The notes under the pieces: model-generated
Databases searched by the model: none
The model's input: only the letters and a program-made list of their open reading frames with translations
Told to the model about the DNA's origin: nothing
Program-made: the position numbers and the translations under genes
NCBI RefSeq assembly: GCF_014839805.1
Contig: NC_051142.1
Location: 18,384,589-18,448,588, forward strand
DNA length: 64,000 nucleotides
Reading direction: 5' to 3'
DNA from: Manduca sexta
Taxonomy: Eukaryota > Arthropoda > Insecta > Lepidoptera > Sphingidae
Part shown: positions 53,621-63,884 of the stretch, piece by piece
Position numbering within the stretch: position 1 is the stretch's first letter
How the letters are laid out: every line of letters starts with the position of its first letter

Positions 53621-53775
53621 TACCCACGCTTATAGCGTGCACTGACGTGCTCAGGTTTCGGGTTTGAACCTCGGGTCAGGTAAGTAAAGATATATTTGAT
53701 TTTTGCAATGTAAAGCCTTGTGCCTGATTGTTCTCAGTTACCATCAGGTGTAGTGGAATCACTTTGCGTTTGTAT
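53621..53775 (+). mobile_element. tRNA-like SINE head followed by a family B end
   Basis: ACTGACGTGCTCAGGTTTCG, GGTTTGAACCTCGGGTCAGG (B-box region GGTTTGAACCT), then from 53738 GTTACCATCAGGTGTAGTGG and AATCACTTTGCG, the last bases of family B, and an A-run. Confidence 0.45.
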
Positions 53776-54235
53776 AAAAAAAAAAACTAAATGACGAGAG
53801 GGCGAAGTTTACCACTATTACATTGGTTGTACAATGAATGCTGAAATTTTATAAAAATAAAAGATTATAACCTAATAATTTAATAAATAAGACAGCATCA
53901 GTAACAATTGTTAAGATAATTACAAGTTTTCACAAATATTTACTAAATACGCATCAAAAATTTTATCATTAAATTTATATTTATAATAATATAACAGTTT
54001 TAAGAACAGGTTAATTGTTCATTTAATTTACGTCTCATCACAGAACTGCTCGTGTAGATAAGTCTTCATCCAAATTAGAAGAAAGCTCATTGATTTCACT
54101 GATGACACGTAGTAAGAAGGCAAAGGTATTACCCCTATAATTTGTTTATAGATTGTACCGAAGATCGCAGTCTTAATCCAAACTGGTCTCTACACATATA
54201 TATTTAGCTGAAAACTGGCTTTTTCATTGCTTTGA

Positions 54236-54515
54236 ATGACGAGACTTGCCGTTCGCCTGATGATAAGCGATATGACCGCCCATAAACAGTAGAAACACCA
54301 GCACCTTGAATTACAAAGTATTGTTTCGCATTCCACTGCGATTGCCATCTTGAAACACGAAATACTCAGTTTAATTATATCCAGTAGTTACACTGGCTAC
54401 AATGTCTTTCATACCGAAACACAACGGTGACTACACACTGCTGCTTGGCGGCAGAAATAGACATTGCAGTGGTACCTACCCAGGTGGACTCTCACATATG
54501 AGAGAACTACAACCA
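54236..54515 (+). repeat. Family A repeat
   Basis: ATGACGAGACTTGCCGTTCG, TATGACCGCCCATAAACAGT, ACACTGCTGCTTGGCGGCAG and ACATATGAGAGAACTACAAC. The open frame from 54402 is a by-product. Confidence 0.7.
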
Positions 54516-54738
54516 GCCTATCCATGCCAAAGAAAGAGTCGTGATGCTATGTATGTTTGTAAACTGCGAGTGCGGCCGCGGTACGGGACACACGGCGCGG
54601 TATAATATATCGCACTCGACGCAGTGTGCAATTTTTGTTCATTGCAACATGTCCGTTTTTCGTAACCGCTGTTGTGTTCACAAATTATACGCTGAAGCGA
54701 TTTATTCTACTTATTAGAATTAAATAGTGTGTTGACTA

Positions 54739-54950
54739 TAATTTTATTTGTATTTTTTATGTACCTGTACTACTCAATTGTTACAGTACTTACGTATTGG
54801 TTATTAACTAAGGCACGTAAAGCTGTTGGCCCTGCGCGTCATCTCTAGTAATTATATTTGTATTTTTTATGTGCTTGTACTACTGTATTGTTATAGTACT
54901 TACCTATTAGTAATAAACTAAAGTACGTAAAACCGTTGATGCTGCGCCTG
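54739..54950 (+). repeat. 110-bp tandem duplication
   Basis: Units start at 54739 and 54849. Each has ATTTGTATTTTTTATGT, GTACTACT, ATTGTTA(C/T)AGTACTTAC and TAAAxCxGTTGxxxCTGCGC. The second unit runs on into the SINE family F body; the first is cut at the same internal point. This looks like local duplication of the SINE's front edge. Confidence 0.65.
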
Positions 54951-55097
54951 ATTCCTCTCCGGTCATGTAGTCTTGCGGTCTCATCGGACTATGCGAGTAA
55001 AGAAACAGAGGGTGCATCTGTGTATTGCGCACACACTTGCGCACTACAATATAACCTGCATACTTGGCTGATCTCCGTTGAGATTGGCTATTGGAGT
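54931..55097 (+). mobile_element. SINE family F, 3' half
   Basis: ATGCTGCGCCTGATTCCTCT, CATCGGACTATGCGAGTAAA, GTGTATTGCGCACACACTTG, GGCTGATCTCCGTTGAGATT. No tRNA head. Confidence 0.65.
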
Positions 55098-55920
55098 TTA
55101 TTCATTCATTCATAATTCGAAGGGAATGGCACTTTGCAAGGTACTGTAAAATAAATATGCACAGAATCAAAGGTCACTAGTACAAAAGGCTCTATAAAAA
55201 CATCTATATGACCATGTTACCATACATTACAATTTTCCTTTTATCCTTAAGGTTAAAGAACTTTATTATCAAAAAAACAAAAAGAAAAGTAAAAGTCACT
55301 TACATAAGAATAACATGACAAAAACATAAGTACTAATTGAAATACTTATCCTTAACTCATTCGCCCGCTGTAAGTCTCCCCCTCGTCCCACACACACAAA
55401 TCACGCTATACGTTTGTATTTGACCACATTCTTTACGTACAGACAGACTGAACTACAGTGAAAGTGATATGCACACATATACGAAATTTGCGCTTTCTAT
55501 AAATTTGAAAATATGAGAGATCGCGATTGCTGTCAAGTCTTGAAGTGTAGGCCGGCATAGCGATTGCGATCAATTCGTCGACTGTATAGTTTTTGGGTAA
55601 ATTTTTTTTAAACTTAATTTTGTCGCCATTCCTGTAATCAGTCTCTGCATAACTTCAGTACGTTAGTCCATGATATGCTCTAACTAAATCCGTTTAAATA
55701 TCTGCATTAACTTCTGAACTTGACAAACTTTCTCATTAATATTAGTAGGTCGGTTAGCCACTTGGTTATTAATAATCACTGCATATGAAGTCTAATATTA
55801 TAAGGGTAATCGCGTGCAATGCCGAAGGATGAAATTTTCCGAAAGGATGCCCCGCAACAACTTATAGGTACTAATAATATGCATAAATGCGATCTGGAAA
55901 TAGTTGTAATGATAGTTACA
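55098..55920. other. No gene seen
   Basis: AT-rich; nothing recognised. Confidence 0.4.
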
Positions 55921-56203
55921 TCTATATATAAATGAATCTCTATTTCCTTTTGTCACGCCATCACGCGTGAACGGCTGGACCGATTTCACAATTATTTTTT
56001 TGTTGTGTTTTTTATTGTCAGGAGAAGGTTCTTATGAAAGAAAAAATTCAAAAAATTGCGTAGAAAATTAGAAAATGTAAGAAAGCTTAACGACAATATA
56101 AATTTTACATAACTGTCAGTGGTTTGAAATAACTGTCAGCGATCAACAGAATGCGCGCGTGCATACATAGTTAAGACAGGACAACGTCTGTCGGGTCAGC
56201 TAT
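55921..56203 (+). mobile_element. Short Helitron-type element
   Basis: A|TCTATATATAAATGAATCTC at the start and GGACAACGTCTGTCGGGTCA, then GCTAT|T at the end (CTAT where CTAG is expected). Inverted relative of 22242-22440; contains GTCACGCCATCACGCGTGAA, itself partly palindromic. Confidence 0.55.
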
Positions 56204-56318
56204 TGAAATATAAATTACGAAAGGCAAGTGGCAAGAATCGGGTCATATGGACCCTTGCCACTGAGCGCGAGTACAATATATAGTAATCCTTACGAAAAAA
56301 AAGGTCAAGACTAAAGAG

Positions 56319-56418
56319 ATTGAAATTAAACTACTTTTCGGATTCTATCGCGGTTTTTTATATTTTAGTTTTCTCCCGACGTTTCCCGATAGAATCCGAA
56401 AAGTAGTTTAATTTCAAT
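56319..56418. repeat. Perfect 32-bp inverted repeat inside Penelope-like sequence
   Basis: Left arm 56319-56350 (ends CTTTTCGGATTCTATCG) and right arm 56387-56418 (starts CGATAGAATCCGAAAAG) are exact reverse complements with a 36-base loop that holds TTTTCTCCCGACGTTTCC. The loop and right flank (ACATTCGCGTAAACATAAGA) match the element at 30350-30480. A perfect stem implies a recent event. Confidence 0.8.
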
Positions 56419-56537
56419 GTCTAACATTCGCGTAAACATAAGAAATCATTAAGACTAAAGAGTTTATATACTAACCTAAAATACTAACATAATGTGTTAA
56501 AATAGCATAACCGCTCTACAGACGTTCTACAGAAACG

Positions 56538-56768
56538 AATACTCAGTGGCGTAGTTGTATTGCGTGTGAGTTATGACTTTCGCTTCGAGGTCTCTGGTTC
56601 GAATCCTGGACTTATTGGCTTTTTCTTCTCGTCATTAACCAGAAAATTCTAAAATTTGTGTGCAATATGGGAATAGTCTCGCCCCCTATCACGTTATGGG
56701 AAGGAATGCACACAGCGGAAATTAGGTGCACTGGTTACGCTTCTGCCTACCCAATCGGAGACTAAAAG
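56538..56768 (+). mobile_element. SINE family E, full length but diverged
   Basis: Head ACTCAGTGGCGTAGTTGTAT, B box GGTTCGAATCC, then TTAACCAGAAAATTCTAAAA, TGCAATATGGGAATAGTCTC, GCCCCCTATCACG and a tail CCAATCGGAGACTAAAAGAC. Confidence 0.65.
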
Positions 56769-56791
56769 ACTTGAAAAAAACTACGTCCTTA

Positions 56792-56935
56792 ATAATATCA
56801 GCCCTGTATATATACTTGCCCACTGCTGAGCACGGGCCTCCTCTACTACTGAGAGGGATTGGGCCTTAGTCCACCACGCTGGCCCAGTACGGATTGGTAG
56901 ACTTCACACACCTTCAAAATTCCTATATACATTCA
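56792..56935 (-). mobile_element. SINE family D, 3' half
   Basis: AATAATATCAGCCCTGTATA, GCCCACTGCTGAGCACGGGC, TAGTCCACCACGCTGGCCC and GTAGACTTCACACACCTTCA. The head half is missing. Confidence 0.7.
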
Positions 56936-57905
56936 AAATACCTGCATGAGCAAAGATAATATTAAGGCAGCGATACTCATAGATCGAAAGCTAACGCTAT
57001 TCTAAACAATGGTACTGACCTTGTCAAGCTAACCTATTTAAGTGGCTCCCCTAGGAGGGCGAACCGAGTAACTGCCGGTACCTCGCAATATACAGAAGAT
57101 CTTGGGCAGTGATGAAGCTCATTTTATCTAATTAATGGATGAAACAGGTACCTTTTTTGCTTCCGCCCGCGTCAGACGCCAGCTGAGGCTGCAATTGACC
57201 CATTTAACATTAAACTAGCTGGGGCATGGCTTTGTCATAATATAATTTATCTCTATATCCTTAATACTCGCTTTTTATATTCATCCTATATAGTAAGACA
57301 AAATCTTTACCAGTTAAAATTAATATTCTCAATCACCTGCTAATGAATAAATAAACAAATCGACCGAATGAATGAAATGAATGGCCTAAGTACCCTAAAG
57401 TAGGTCATAGAGACTTGTAATATTGCGTTGTGATTTGAGAATTACCTAGTGAAAGTAGGACGCATGCGCTTTCTAAAGATGGACACTGTTTTGACATGCT
57501 CTGTAGTATAAATATCCCGAATATAAATCATAACTGGATGCAAGTCGGTTTTATTATTATTGATACGGACACTGCAATAACCTCACTACATCTTACAGTA
57601 AGTGTAGTCCACACCGAACGCATGCCCAAGTAAATGGGGACATTAGACGCGCCTCTAGGCACACAGCTCAGTGTGTATACCTCCTAGTTGTAAATACACA
57701 TTAGACCCTATAAGGACTCGCGAGATCTTCCCCTCATTCTCCACTCCGCCCAGCCAAAGACAGTCCCTTTCTTTGTCCCACACTTCCCTCCCTAGATATT
57801 CTGTCCTAACTCTCTTCCGGGCCGCTGTAGTCGTTAACCGGAGATTTCAGTATCCCATTCACAGGATTCTTCTGGTGTTGACAGCAGGGACTCTTTGTCT
57901 TAAAA
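56936..57905. other. No gene seen
   Basis: A GC-richer block at 57600-57900 (CATTCTCCACTCCGCCCAGC, TTCTTTGTCCCACACTTCCC) has an 80-codon frame but no splice signals. It may belong to a repeat I do not recognise. Confidence 0.4.
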
Positions 57906-57909
57906 AATG

Positions 57910-57985
57910 TTAACAGTAGGGTCGAGATACCTTCGACTGACGAGAGATTCCTCCTCATTGAACATAATTATGCCGACCTGTTTAC
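57910..57985 (-). repeat. Family B repeat, internal fragment
   Basis: GTAGGGTCGAGATACCTTCG, ACTGACGAGAGATTCCTCCT and CATAATTATGCCGACCTGTT. Confidence 0.55.
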
Positions 57986-57991
57986 TTACTA

Positions 57992-58262
57992 CTGCCTCGG
58001 TGACGTAGTTGTACTGCATGCGCGGTACGGCAGCGCTCTGAGGTCCTGGGTTCGAATCCCGGGTCGGGCAAAGTGATATTTGGGTTTTTCTGCTCAATAT
58101 TAGCCCGGAGTCTGGAATTTGTGCCCGATATGGCGATAGGCTCGCCCCCTATCACATCATGGGACGGAACACACTCGGCGAAAAGTGGGTGCCTTGGTTG
58201 CACCTCTGCATACCCCTTCGGGGATAAATGCGTGATGATGTGTGTGTGTGTGTGTGTGTGTT
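57992..58262 (+). mobile_element. SINE family E, full-length reference copy
   Basis: Head CTGCCTCGGTGACGTAGTTG (A-box-like at 58001-58012), perfect B box GGTTCGAATCC (58049-58059), body GGGTTTTTCTGCTCAATATT, GGAGTCTGGAATTTGTGCCC, TCGGCGAAAAGTGGGTGCC and CCCCTTCGGGGATAAATGCG (a small hairpin CCCC-TTC-GGGG), tail (TG)n. Pol III-type SINE; two-box spacing is normal. Confidence 0.8.
58239..58261 (+). repeat. (TG)n microsatellite
   Basis: About eleven TG units forming the tail of the family E SINE. Likely length-variable. Confidence 0.85.
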
Positions 58263-58374
58263 TACTTACTATGCAGGTTGTGATTCAATGATTACTGTTT
58301 ATAAGTTGGTGCAGTATAAATGGTACAAATACAAGACGTGTAGCTTTCTAAATAAAAGAGAAGATAAAAGGTGT

Positions 58375-58530
58375 GAGTGTGTAATAACACACTTAACTTT
58401 TACCAATGATGGGTTAGGCAGAAGTGTAACTGGTGCATCCAGTTTACTGGAGTGTATTTCCTCCCATGATATGATGGGTACGAAAGCGTTCTGCTTTCTG
58501 TTAGTGAAAATAATCACTAGTTCAGGTACA
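58375..58530 (-). mobile_element. SINE family E-like, strongly diverged
   Basis: GTGTAATAACACACTTAAC, GGCAGAAGTGTAACTGGTGC, GAGTGTATTTCCTCCCATGA and TTCTGTTAGTGAAAATAATC keep only the outline of the reversed body. Confidence 0.35.
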
Positions 58531-58619
58531 AACATTAGCCCCTACAAATGATGTAATAAATTTCAACTTTTCATTAATTTATAGATTAATGTCATACAAA
58601 GACATTAGGCATTTATAAT

Positions 58620-58655
58620 TTAACCGACTTCAAAAATAGAGGAGGTTATCATCCA
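58620..58655 (+). repeat. Short repeat with AACCGACTTCAAA motif
   Basis: TAACCGACTTCAAAAATAGA followed by GGAGGTTATCATCC; see 13718-13765. Confidence 0.4.
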
Positions 58656-58944
58656 AAAATTCGCACATGCAAATTAAATCTTTACGGATTTAATTGCGAA
58701 AATGCATATTCTGAAGAAAGTAAGTCCGCGGACGCTGTACCGTTGGTTCTAATCAGAGCAGCACTTTCGCTTCCTATACTGAAAAAAAATACATTGTTAT
58801 AACGGGTATTACGTCGAACGCACACGACAGGAAACAATCGGTCACACAAATATAAAAAATGACAGTTGCCCGCTTACAGCGCGGTGAGTATTTAGACTAT
58901 GGACATAGAGAAGAAGGAATCGTTTCATATTAGTGCCCTTAGCA

Positions 58945-59162
58945 CGAATTGTAGACTTCACACACCCTCAAAATTCCTATCGAGAACTTCACAGATATAC
59001 TGGTTTCCTCACGATATTTCCCTTCACCGTTAAAGCAAGCGATAATTCACAAAGAATACACACATAATTTCAGAAAAGTAAGAGATGTGTGCCTTGGGAT
59101 TCAAACCTGCACACATTCCTCTCGGCAGTCCGTTCCACACCCAACTAGGCTATTGTCGCTTA
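58945..59162 (-). mobile_element. SINE family D, head and body
   Basis: GTAGACTTCACACACCCTCA, CTGGTTTCCTCACGATATTT, TTAAAGCAAGCGATAATTCA, GGGATTCAAACCTGCACACA and CCAACTAGGCTATTGTCGCT. The 3' tail is absent. Confidence 0.7.
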
Positions 59163-60344
59163 TGCTCTAAAGACTGTAGAGAAATACTTAAATCTTAATT
59201 CGAATTCAAATTCGAATATTTTCACAATTATTAATTATTCATGCTAGGGGTAAAGCTGTCAGCTGTCAAGTGAATAGCTGTCAGCTGATTTAAAAACGTA
59301 GCGCGCATGCGCACTATGATTTACATCTAATTCGTGTTGTAACTTCACGCGGCCCTCAGCCCTTGACTGAGTTTCGGAAGTTGTCGGACAGCATTCCGTA
59401 ATATTTGGACACATCCGCATGTCGCGAGCACTACTCAAACCTAAGTTATTTTGCAAAAAGACCGAAGAGATAAAAATTCAGCTTTTTCCCATTGTAGACA
59501 AATAATAAGGTAAAAGTAACTTACGTGATAAACCAGGACATGTTAATGCATTTGCTAAATTTCACCCCAATCTGTATCGCTGTTTCAGCTTTTACTTTTA
59601 ACAATTAGGTTTGATTTTTTTTTCTTTGTTATAAACGTCGTTTTAAGGAGATGTGTCAGTTAATGTATGACGAAATTAGTTTTCTGAGACCATATTACTA
59701 AACATAGTAGGAAAGTGTTAGATATCCCAAATTGGGTTTCCGAATAAATATTCTATGGGCAACTCTAATTTTATATAATCCACTAATGTATTCACGACAA
59801 ATTATAAATTAATGATGACATAAGGAATTATATTTTACGTATGTGAATAAACTCAAACTCATATCATTCATAATTAACTCGGGAATCAGTTTCTTTAACT
59901 TGTGTCAATTTATTTCTTGTACAAAATATTAGACGTATCTCATATCAACTGGTTGCTCAGTTCCACCATGACTCCTTTACTAGCTCATCTGGAGGTCATA
60001 CTTACTTTTAACCAACACGAATTCTTTTGACAGAGGGTCAAAGATCATAACTACATAGATTAGAAAAGCCTTGGGCTGTTCGAAAATAGAGGCTTGCTGG
60101 GCAATTAAATTTTCAAGATAGCTCTTTTAGCGAGACCCAGCCTCGTATACCCTTGGTTTGTCTATTTCTGTCACCAAGCATTTCTGTGAAATTTTTTTAG
60201 TCGGTGGAGTAATTATTCATCACAAGACAACATTAATGTGAGGAATATATGCATCAGTTGCAAAGGAAGATATTTTAAAAAAAAGGAAACTTACACAATA
60301 TATAGATACTAATATGCATAATTGCGGTTGAGAAATTGTTTCAA
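59163..60344. other. No gene seen, 1.2 kb
   Basis: AT-rich. A weak family A echo may lie at 60155-60185 (GTCTATTTCTGTCACCAAGC). A minus-strand frame at 59259-59456 has no splice context. Confidence 0.4.
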
Positions 60345-60715
60345 AGATAGATGATTTATACATGGCACAAGTACGACTACCGCGCTGAGGTGCTGGGTTC
60401 GAATCCCAGGTCGAATCAAAATAATTGTGACTGGTTTTTTCCATCTTAAAAAATACTCAGTCGCAGCTCGTAATCAGGAAGTTGGCGGTGTGATACCCCT
60501 GTGCCTTGGAAAGCACTTAAGCCGTTGTTCCGGCGCCTGATTTCTCCCCTGTAATGTCGGCTTACCGTTTCACTGGACTATTAGAGTGAAGGAACAGAGA
60601 GTGCTTGTGTATTGCGCACACACTTGTGTACTATAATATATCCTACGTAGGTACCTGGCTGATCTCCGTTGAGATTGGCCGTCGTGGGCGAAATTCGGCT
60701 AGGAGGTTATTTGAT
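60345..60715 (+). mobile_element. SINE family F, near full length
   Basis: Head around CACAAGTACGACTACCGCGC with B box GGTTCGAATCC (60396-60406), then TCAGTCGCAGCTCGTAATCA, TGTGCCTTGGAAAGCACTTA, GTATTGCGCACACACTTGTG, GATCTCCGTTGAGATTGGCC and the end AAATTCGGCTAGGAGG. It matches 3125-3499 over its length. Confidence 0.75.
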
Positions 60716-61677
60716 TATATTAAGAACGATGGTATTTACCGCCTATGATCTAATTTCTAAGAACCCTATCTTAATTCTCTCTTAGGTGAAAATAAAGCAC
60801 TCTAACGTGATTCTATACCTTGGAGTTATCGAATTAAACAGTGGGCAGTCAATAAGTGAATATTTTATCAGGTACATATGTCTTTACTGAAGATGATTTG
60901 TCCTACATTAGAACGGGTTTTCTACTCTGTTTTCATGCCAAGGTCTACTTCAAGACCCTTCCGCTATTTTCACGTCAAAACGTGTTCCAAAGGCTAGTGT
61001 AATTACATTATAACAATTATGCTATAATCACTATCGTGGCTGCGGAGCGTAACGTCTACGCATCAGAATCGTTTTATATGGGGCTATCCTGGCAGCTCTT
61101 TCTTCCTGATTAGGAGTTCCATGTTTGCTTTTGGGTTATAATAATAATGTTTTTTATTTTCAAGTACTAAGGCTCGTAATGTTAGTTACAATAGGGCTTA
61201 CTCTAAGTTAATTTGAGTAATAATTACGATTTGTCCTATTTTTTACATTTGAATGTGCCATTTCCAAAATGGCACATGTACGAAAACATAGAAAGTTCAG
61301 TAAATGGATTTTTTTCAAAGTGCAAAAAAAAATTTTTTTTGTGTTAGGATTTGAGTTCAATTAATAATAAAAAATAACAGAAGTTTTTGTTGTTATATGT
61401 TATTATACATACATTTCTCGATATATTTATAAGATGAGCCCTTTTCAATATTGCATATTCATTTCTATGTCAATGTTTTTTGAACCTGAAATGAATATAT
61501 GGTCCTGATAGATCGTCGGCAATGGTAGCTAGTATTATATTTTCATTCTTTCTGATCGGAACCCATAAAGACGCAACTCGAGCTCTGAGAATAGCATAAA
61601 AGTCCACTACACCACCCTTTGCGAACACATTAGACACTGCAGAATCATGGAAGCAATATGCGAAAAGCATCGTTTTA
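60716..61677. other. No gene seen
   Basis: AT-rich. It includes a short perfect palindrome at about 61254-61277 (ATGTGCCATTT ... AAATGGCACAT). Confidence 0.4.
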
Positions 61678-61936
61678 CACACACACAACATCACGCAGTT
61701 ATTCCCGAAGGGGTATCCAGAGGCACAACCAGGGCATCCACTTTTCGCCAAGTGCGTTCCGTTCCATAATGTGATAGGTGGCGAGACTAACGCCATATCG
61801 GGCACAAATGTCAGACTCCGGGCTGATACTGGAAAGAAAACCTCAAATATCACTTTGCCCTACCCGGGATTCGAACCCAAGACCTCAGGGAGCTGTCATA
61901 CCGCGCATGCAGTACAACTAGGCCACCGAGGCAGTC
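61678..61936 (-). mobile_element. SINE family E, full length
   Basis: Starts with the reversed TG tail (CACACACACAACATCACGCA), passes TTCCCGAAGGGGTATCCAGA, CACTTTTCGCCAAGTGCG, CAGACTCCGGGCTGATACTG, GGGATTCGAACCCAAGACCT (reversed B box) and ends with CCACCGAGGCAG. The open frames on both strands belong to the repeat. Confidence 0.75.
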
Positions 61937-62249
61937 TCGTTGTCATAGACATCGTTATAAAGTTTTATATAAAGAAATGTTATTATTAATCAAGGTTTAT
62001 CTGTACCCCTTTGCATCCAAATTGATCCAGCAATGCCATATTCACGAATCATTGAATTTATTATTAGGTTGAACAGTCAAAATATCTCGCCTTACAACTT
62101 AGAATGGAAATGAAATAGTAAGGTATAAAAATATACATTTCCATACAGCACCAAACAATACACTAAATTACTCATAACTGAAAACTCGGAAAATGACCAC
62201 ACATTTAAGAGATCGTGCAAGCGTTTAGTCGATTTTTCGCCTAGATACT

Positions 62250-62540
62250 ACTGGTAGGTCTCTCATATGTGCGAGTCCGCCTGGGTAGGTACCACTGCAA
62301 TGTCTATTTCCGCCGCCAAGCAGCAATTTGTAGTCACTGTTGTGTTCCGGTTTTAAGGACATTGTAGCCAGTGTAACTACTGGGCATAATGAGACTTAAA
62401 ATCTCACGTCTCAGGATGGCGAGCGCAGTGGAATGCCAAACAATGTTTTGTAATTCAAGGTGTTGGATGGTTCTACTGTTTATGGGCGGCCGTATTACTT
62501 ACCAACAGACGAACGGCGGGCTCGTCTCGTCATTCAAAAC
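62250..62540 (-). repeat. Family A repeat, full length
   Basis: TGGTAGGTCTCTCATATGTG, GGTACCACTGCAATGTCTAT, TTCCGCCGCCAAGCAGCAAT, TTCTACTGTTTATGGGCGGC and GGGCTCGTCTCGTCATTCAA, then an A-run. Confidence 0.75.
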
Positions 62541-62825
62541 AAAAAAATAGATAGCCTCTGATGGGCGTCTGATCTAAGTTCAAGTCCAGGGCCTCAGGTC
62601 AAGCGGAGGCGATACAAAATAAAAACGACGTCCGCCAGCGATAACGATTGCCATTGAACTTGCCGCGTATCGAGTATCCTGCGTTATCGCTTTCACAGAA
62701 TTCTATCAGATATCGGGTACTGACCTACCGACACTGAAATCAGTTGCTTTATAATTATATAGAGTACGCACTTGACATCGATCTGAATACATTTGCTGCC
62801 GAATGTGTTCCGGTTTAAAAAGCAG

Positions 62826-63121
62826 TAAGAGGCCGTTCAAGTATTACGCAATTTGGAGGGGAACGCGTTATGTTACATTGGTTTTTTTATTCTACAACAA
62901 TAAAAAGGTATATTAGCGATTTTCCGGAAGTTTGCGAAAAAAAATGTAATTTTTGAGTTATATAACTTTTTGAGGGGCGGGGCAGGGCGTTCAAAAATGT
63001 TCAAAAATTGCGTTACGGTACATTGCGAAACAAAAATTTGGGTTAAATAACTCTTTGAGGGGGGGCAGGGCGTTCAAAAATGTTCAAAAATTGCGTTACG
63101 TAATACTTGAACGGCCCCTAA
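62826..63121. mobile_element. 290-bp TIR element (MITE) with TAA target duplication
   Basis: Element 62829-63118 lies between TAA (62826-62828) and TAA (63119-63121). Ends: GAGGCCGTTCAAGTATTACG on the left; the right end reversed reads GGGGCCGTTCAAGTATTACG. A 3-bp TWA duplication suggests the PIF/Harbinger superfamily. It contains an internal direct repeat (about 62971-63017 and 63055-63100, each with GGCAGGGCGTTCAAAAATGT). No coding capacity. Confidence 0.75.
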
Positions 63122-63199
63122 CCAAGGTCTCTAGTAGGCAATTAAGTATGACATTAACATCTGATGTTTTCTGATAGTTAATTGCCGCAGTCCAGACGA

Positions 63200-63330
63200 A
63201 GGATCAATATAACCAGATTCCTGCCGGCATCCCTTTATGTAGAATCTTAACTATCATTAGAAAGGTTTACAGAACTACATGCATGTTAGTACTTATAGGT
63301 TGTGTCGGGTTCTCTTTCGAAAAATGTCAA
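63200..63330 (+). repeat. Family J repeat
   Basis: CCAGATTCCTGCCGGCATCC, TATGTAGAATCTTAACTATC and ATTAGAAAGGTTTACAG; relative at 52495-52600. Confidence 0.45.
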
Positions 63331-63438
63331 CTTTCGCCACTGCTGCAGTCCTTCGCTTTTCATAATTTTTGATGGTGCTAATAACATCTCAGGAGAGGTG
63401 TGGAACATAAACATTTAATTATAAACTTTTATCAATCA

Positions 63439-63799
63439 CTAGATGACCTGGCGAGCTTCGTACTGCCTAACAGTCGACATATTGACATTAATATTTATAC
63501 GATACTAATGTCACTCAATTGTTTTCCCTTCCCGGAACCCCTCCACTAACACTTAAACTTTATGGTATGGTATTAAAGTTCAAATTGACTTTTAAGTATT
63601 ATTACGAATCTTTTGTTGGGAAATATAGAAAAGTGTTGTTTTTAAACGTTTTCAGGCAATTTCTTTAAATTTTTCTTTCCGTAAGAACCATCCTCGTACT
63701 TCAAGAAATATTATAAAAAAAAGAATTAGCGAAATCAGTTCAGCTGCTCTCGAGATTTGCGCTTAGTAAGGACATTGAGCGATTCATTTTTATATTATA
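63439..63799 (-). mobile_element. Helitron-type element, about 360 bp
   Basis: Minus-strand 3' end GGTCATCTAG|T at 63439; inner segments GGGAAATATAGAAAAGTGTT, GGCAATTTCTTTAAATTTTT and AGTTCAGCTGCTCTCGAG align with the right-hand part of 15887-16941. 5' end near GATTCATTTTTATATTATAA. It appears to be an internally deleted sister of the 1055-bp element. Confidence 0.55.
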
Positions 63800-63884
63800 A
63801 ATAACCACTTATTCAAGATTTTATCTCATAATGTACATGCTAATTATTTGCAATACGCTTCGTAGGACACGGTAAAGTAATCGG

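Noticed and set aside
57600..57900. GC-richer block with an 80-codon frame
   Set aside because: No splice signals; composition resembles a repeat fragment, but no second copy lies in the window to prove it.
61470..61853. 127-codon minus-strand frame
   Set aside because: Most of it is the body of SINE family E; the same peptide appears at 32470-32736 and 58073-58291 for the same reason.
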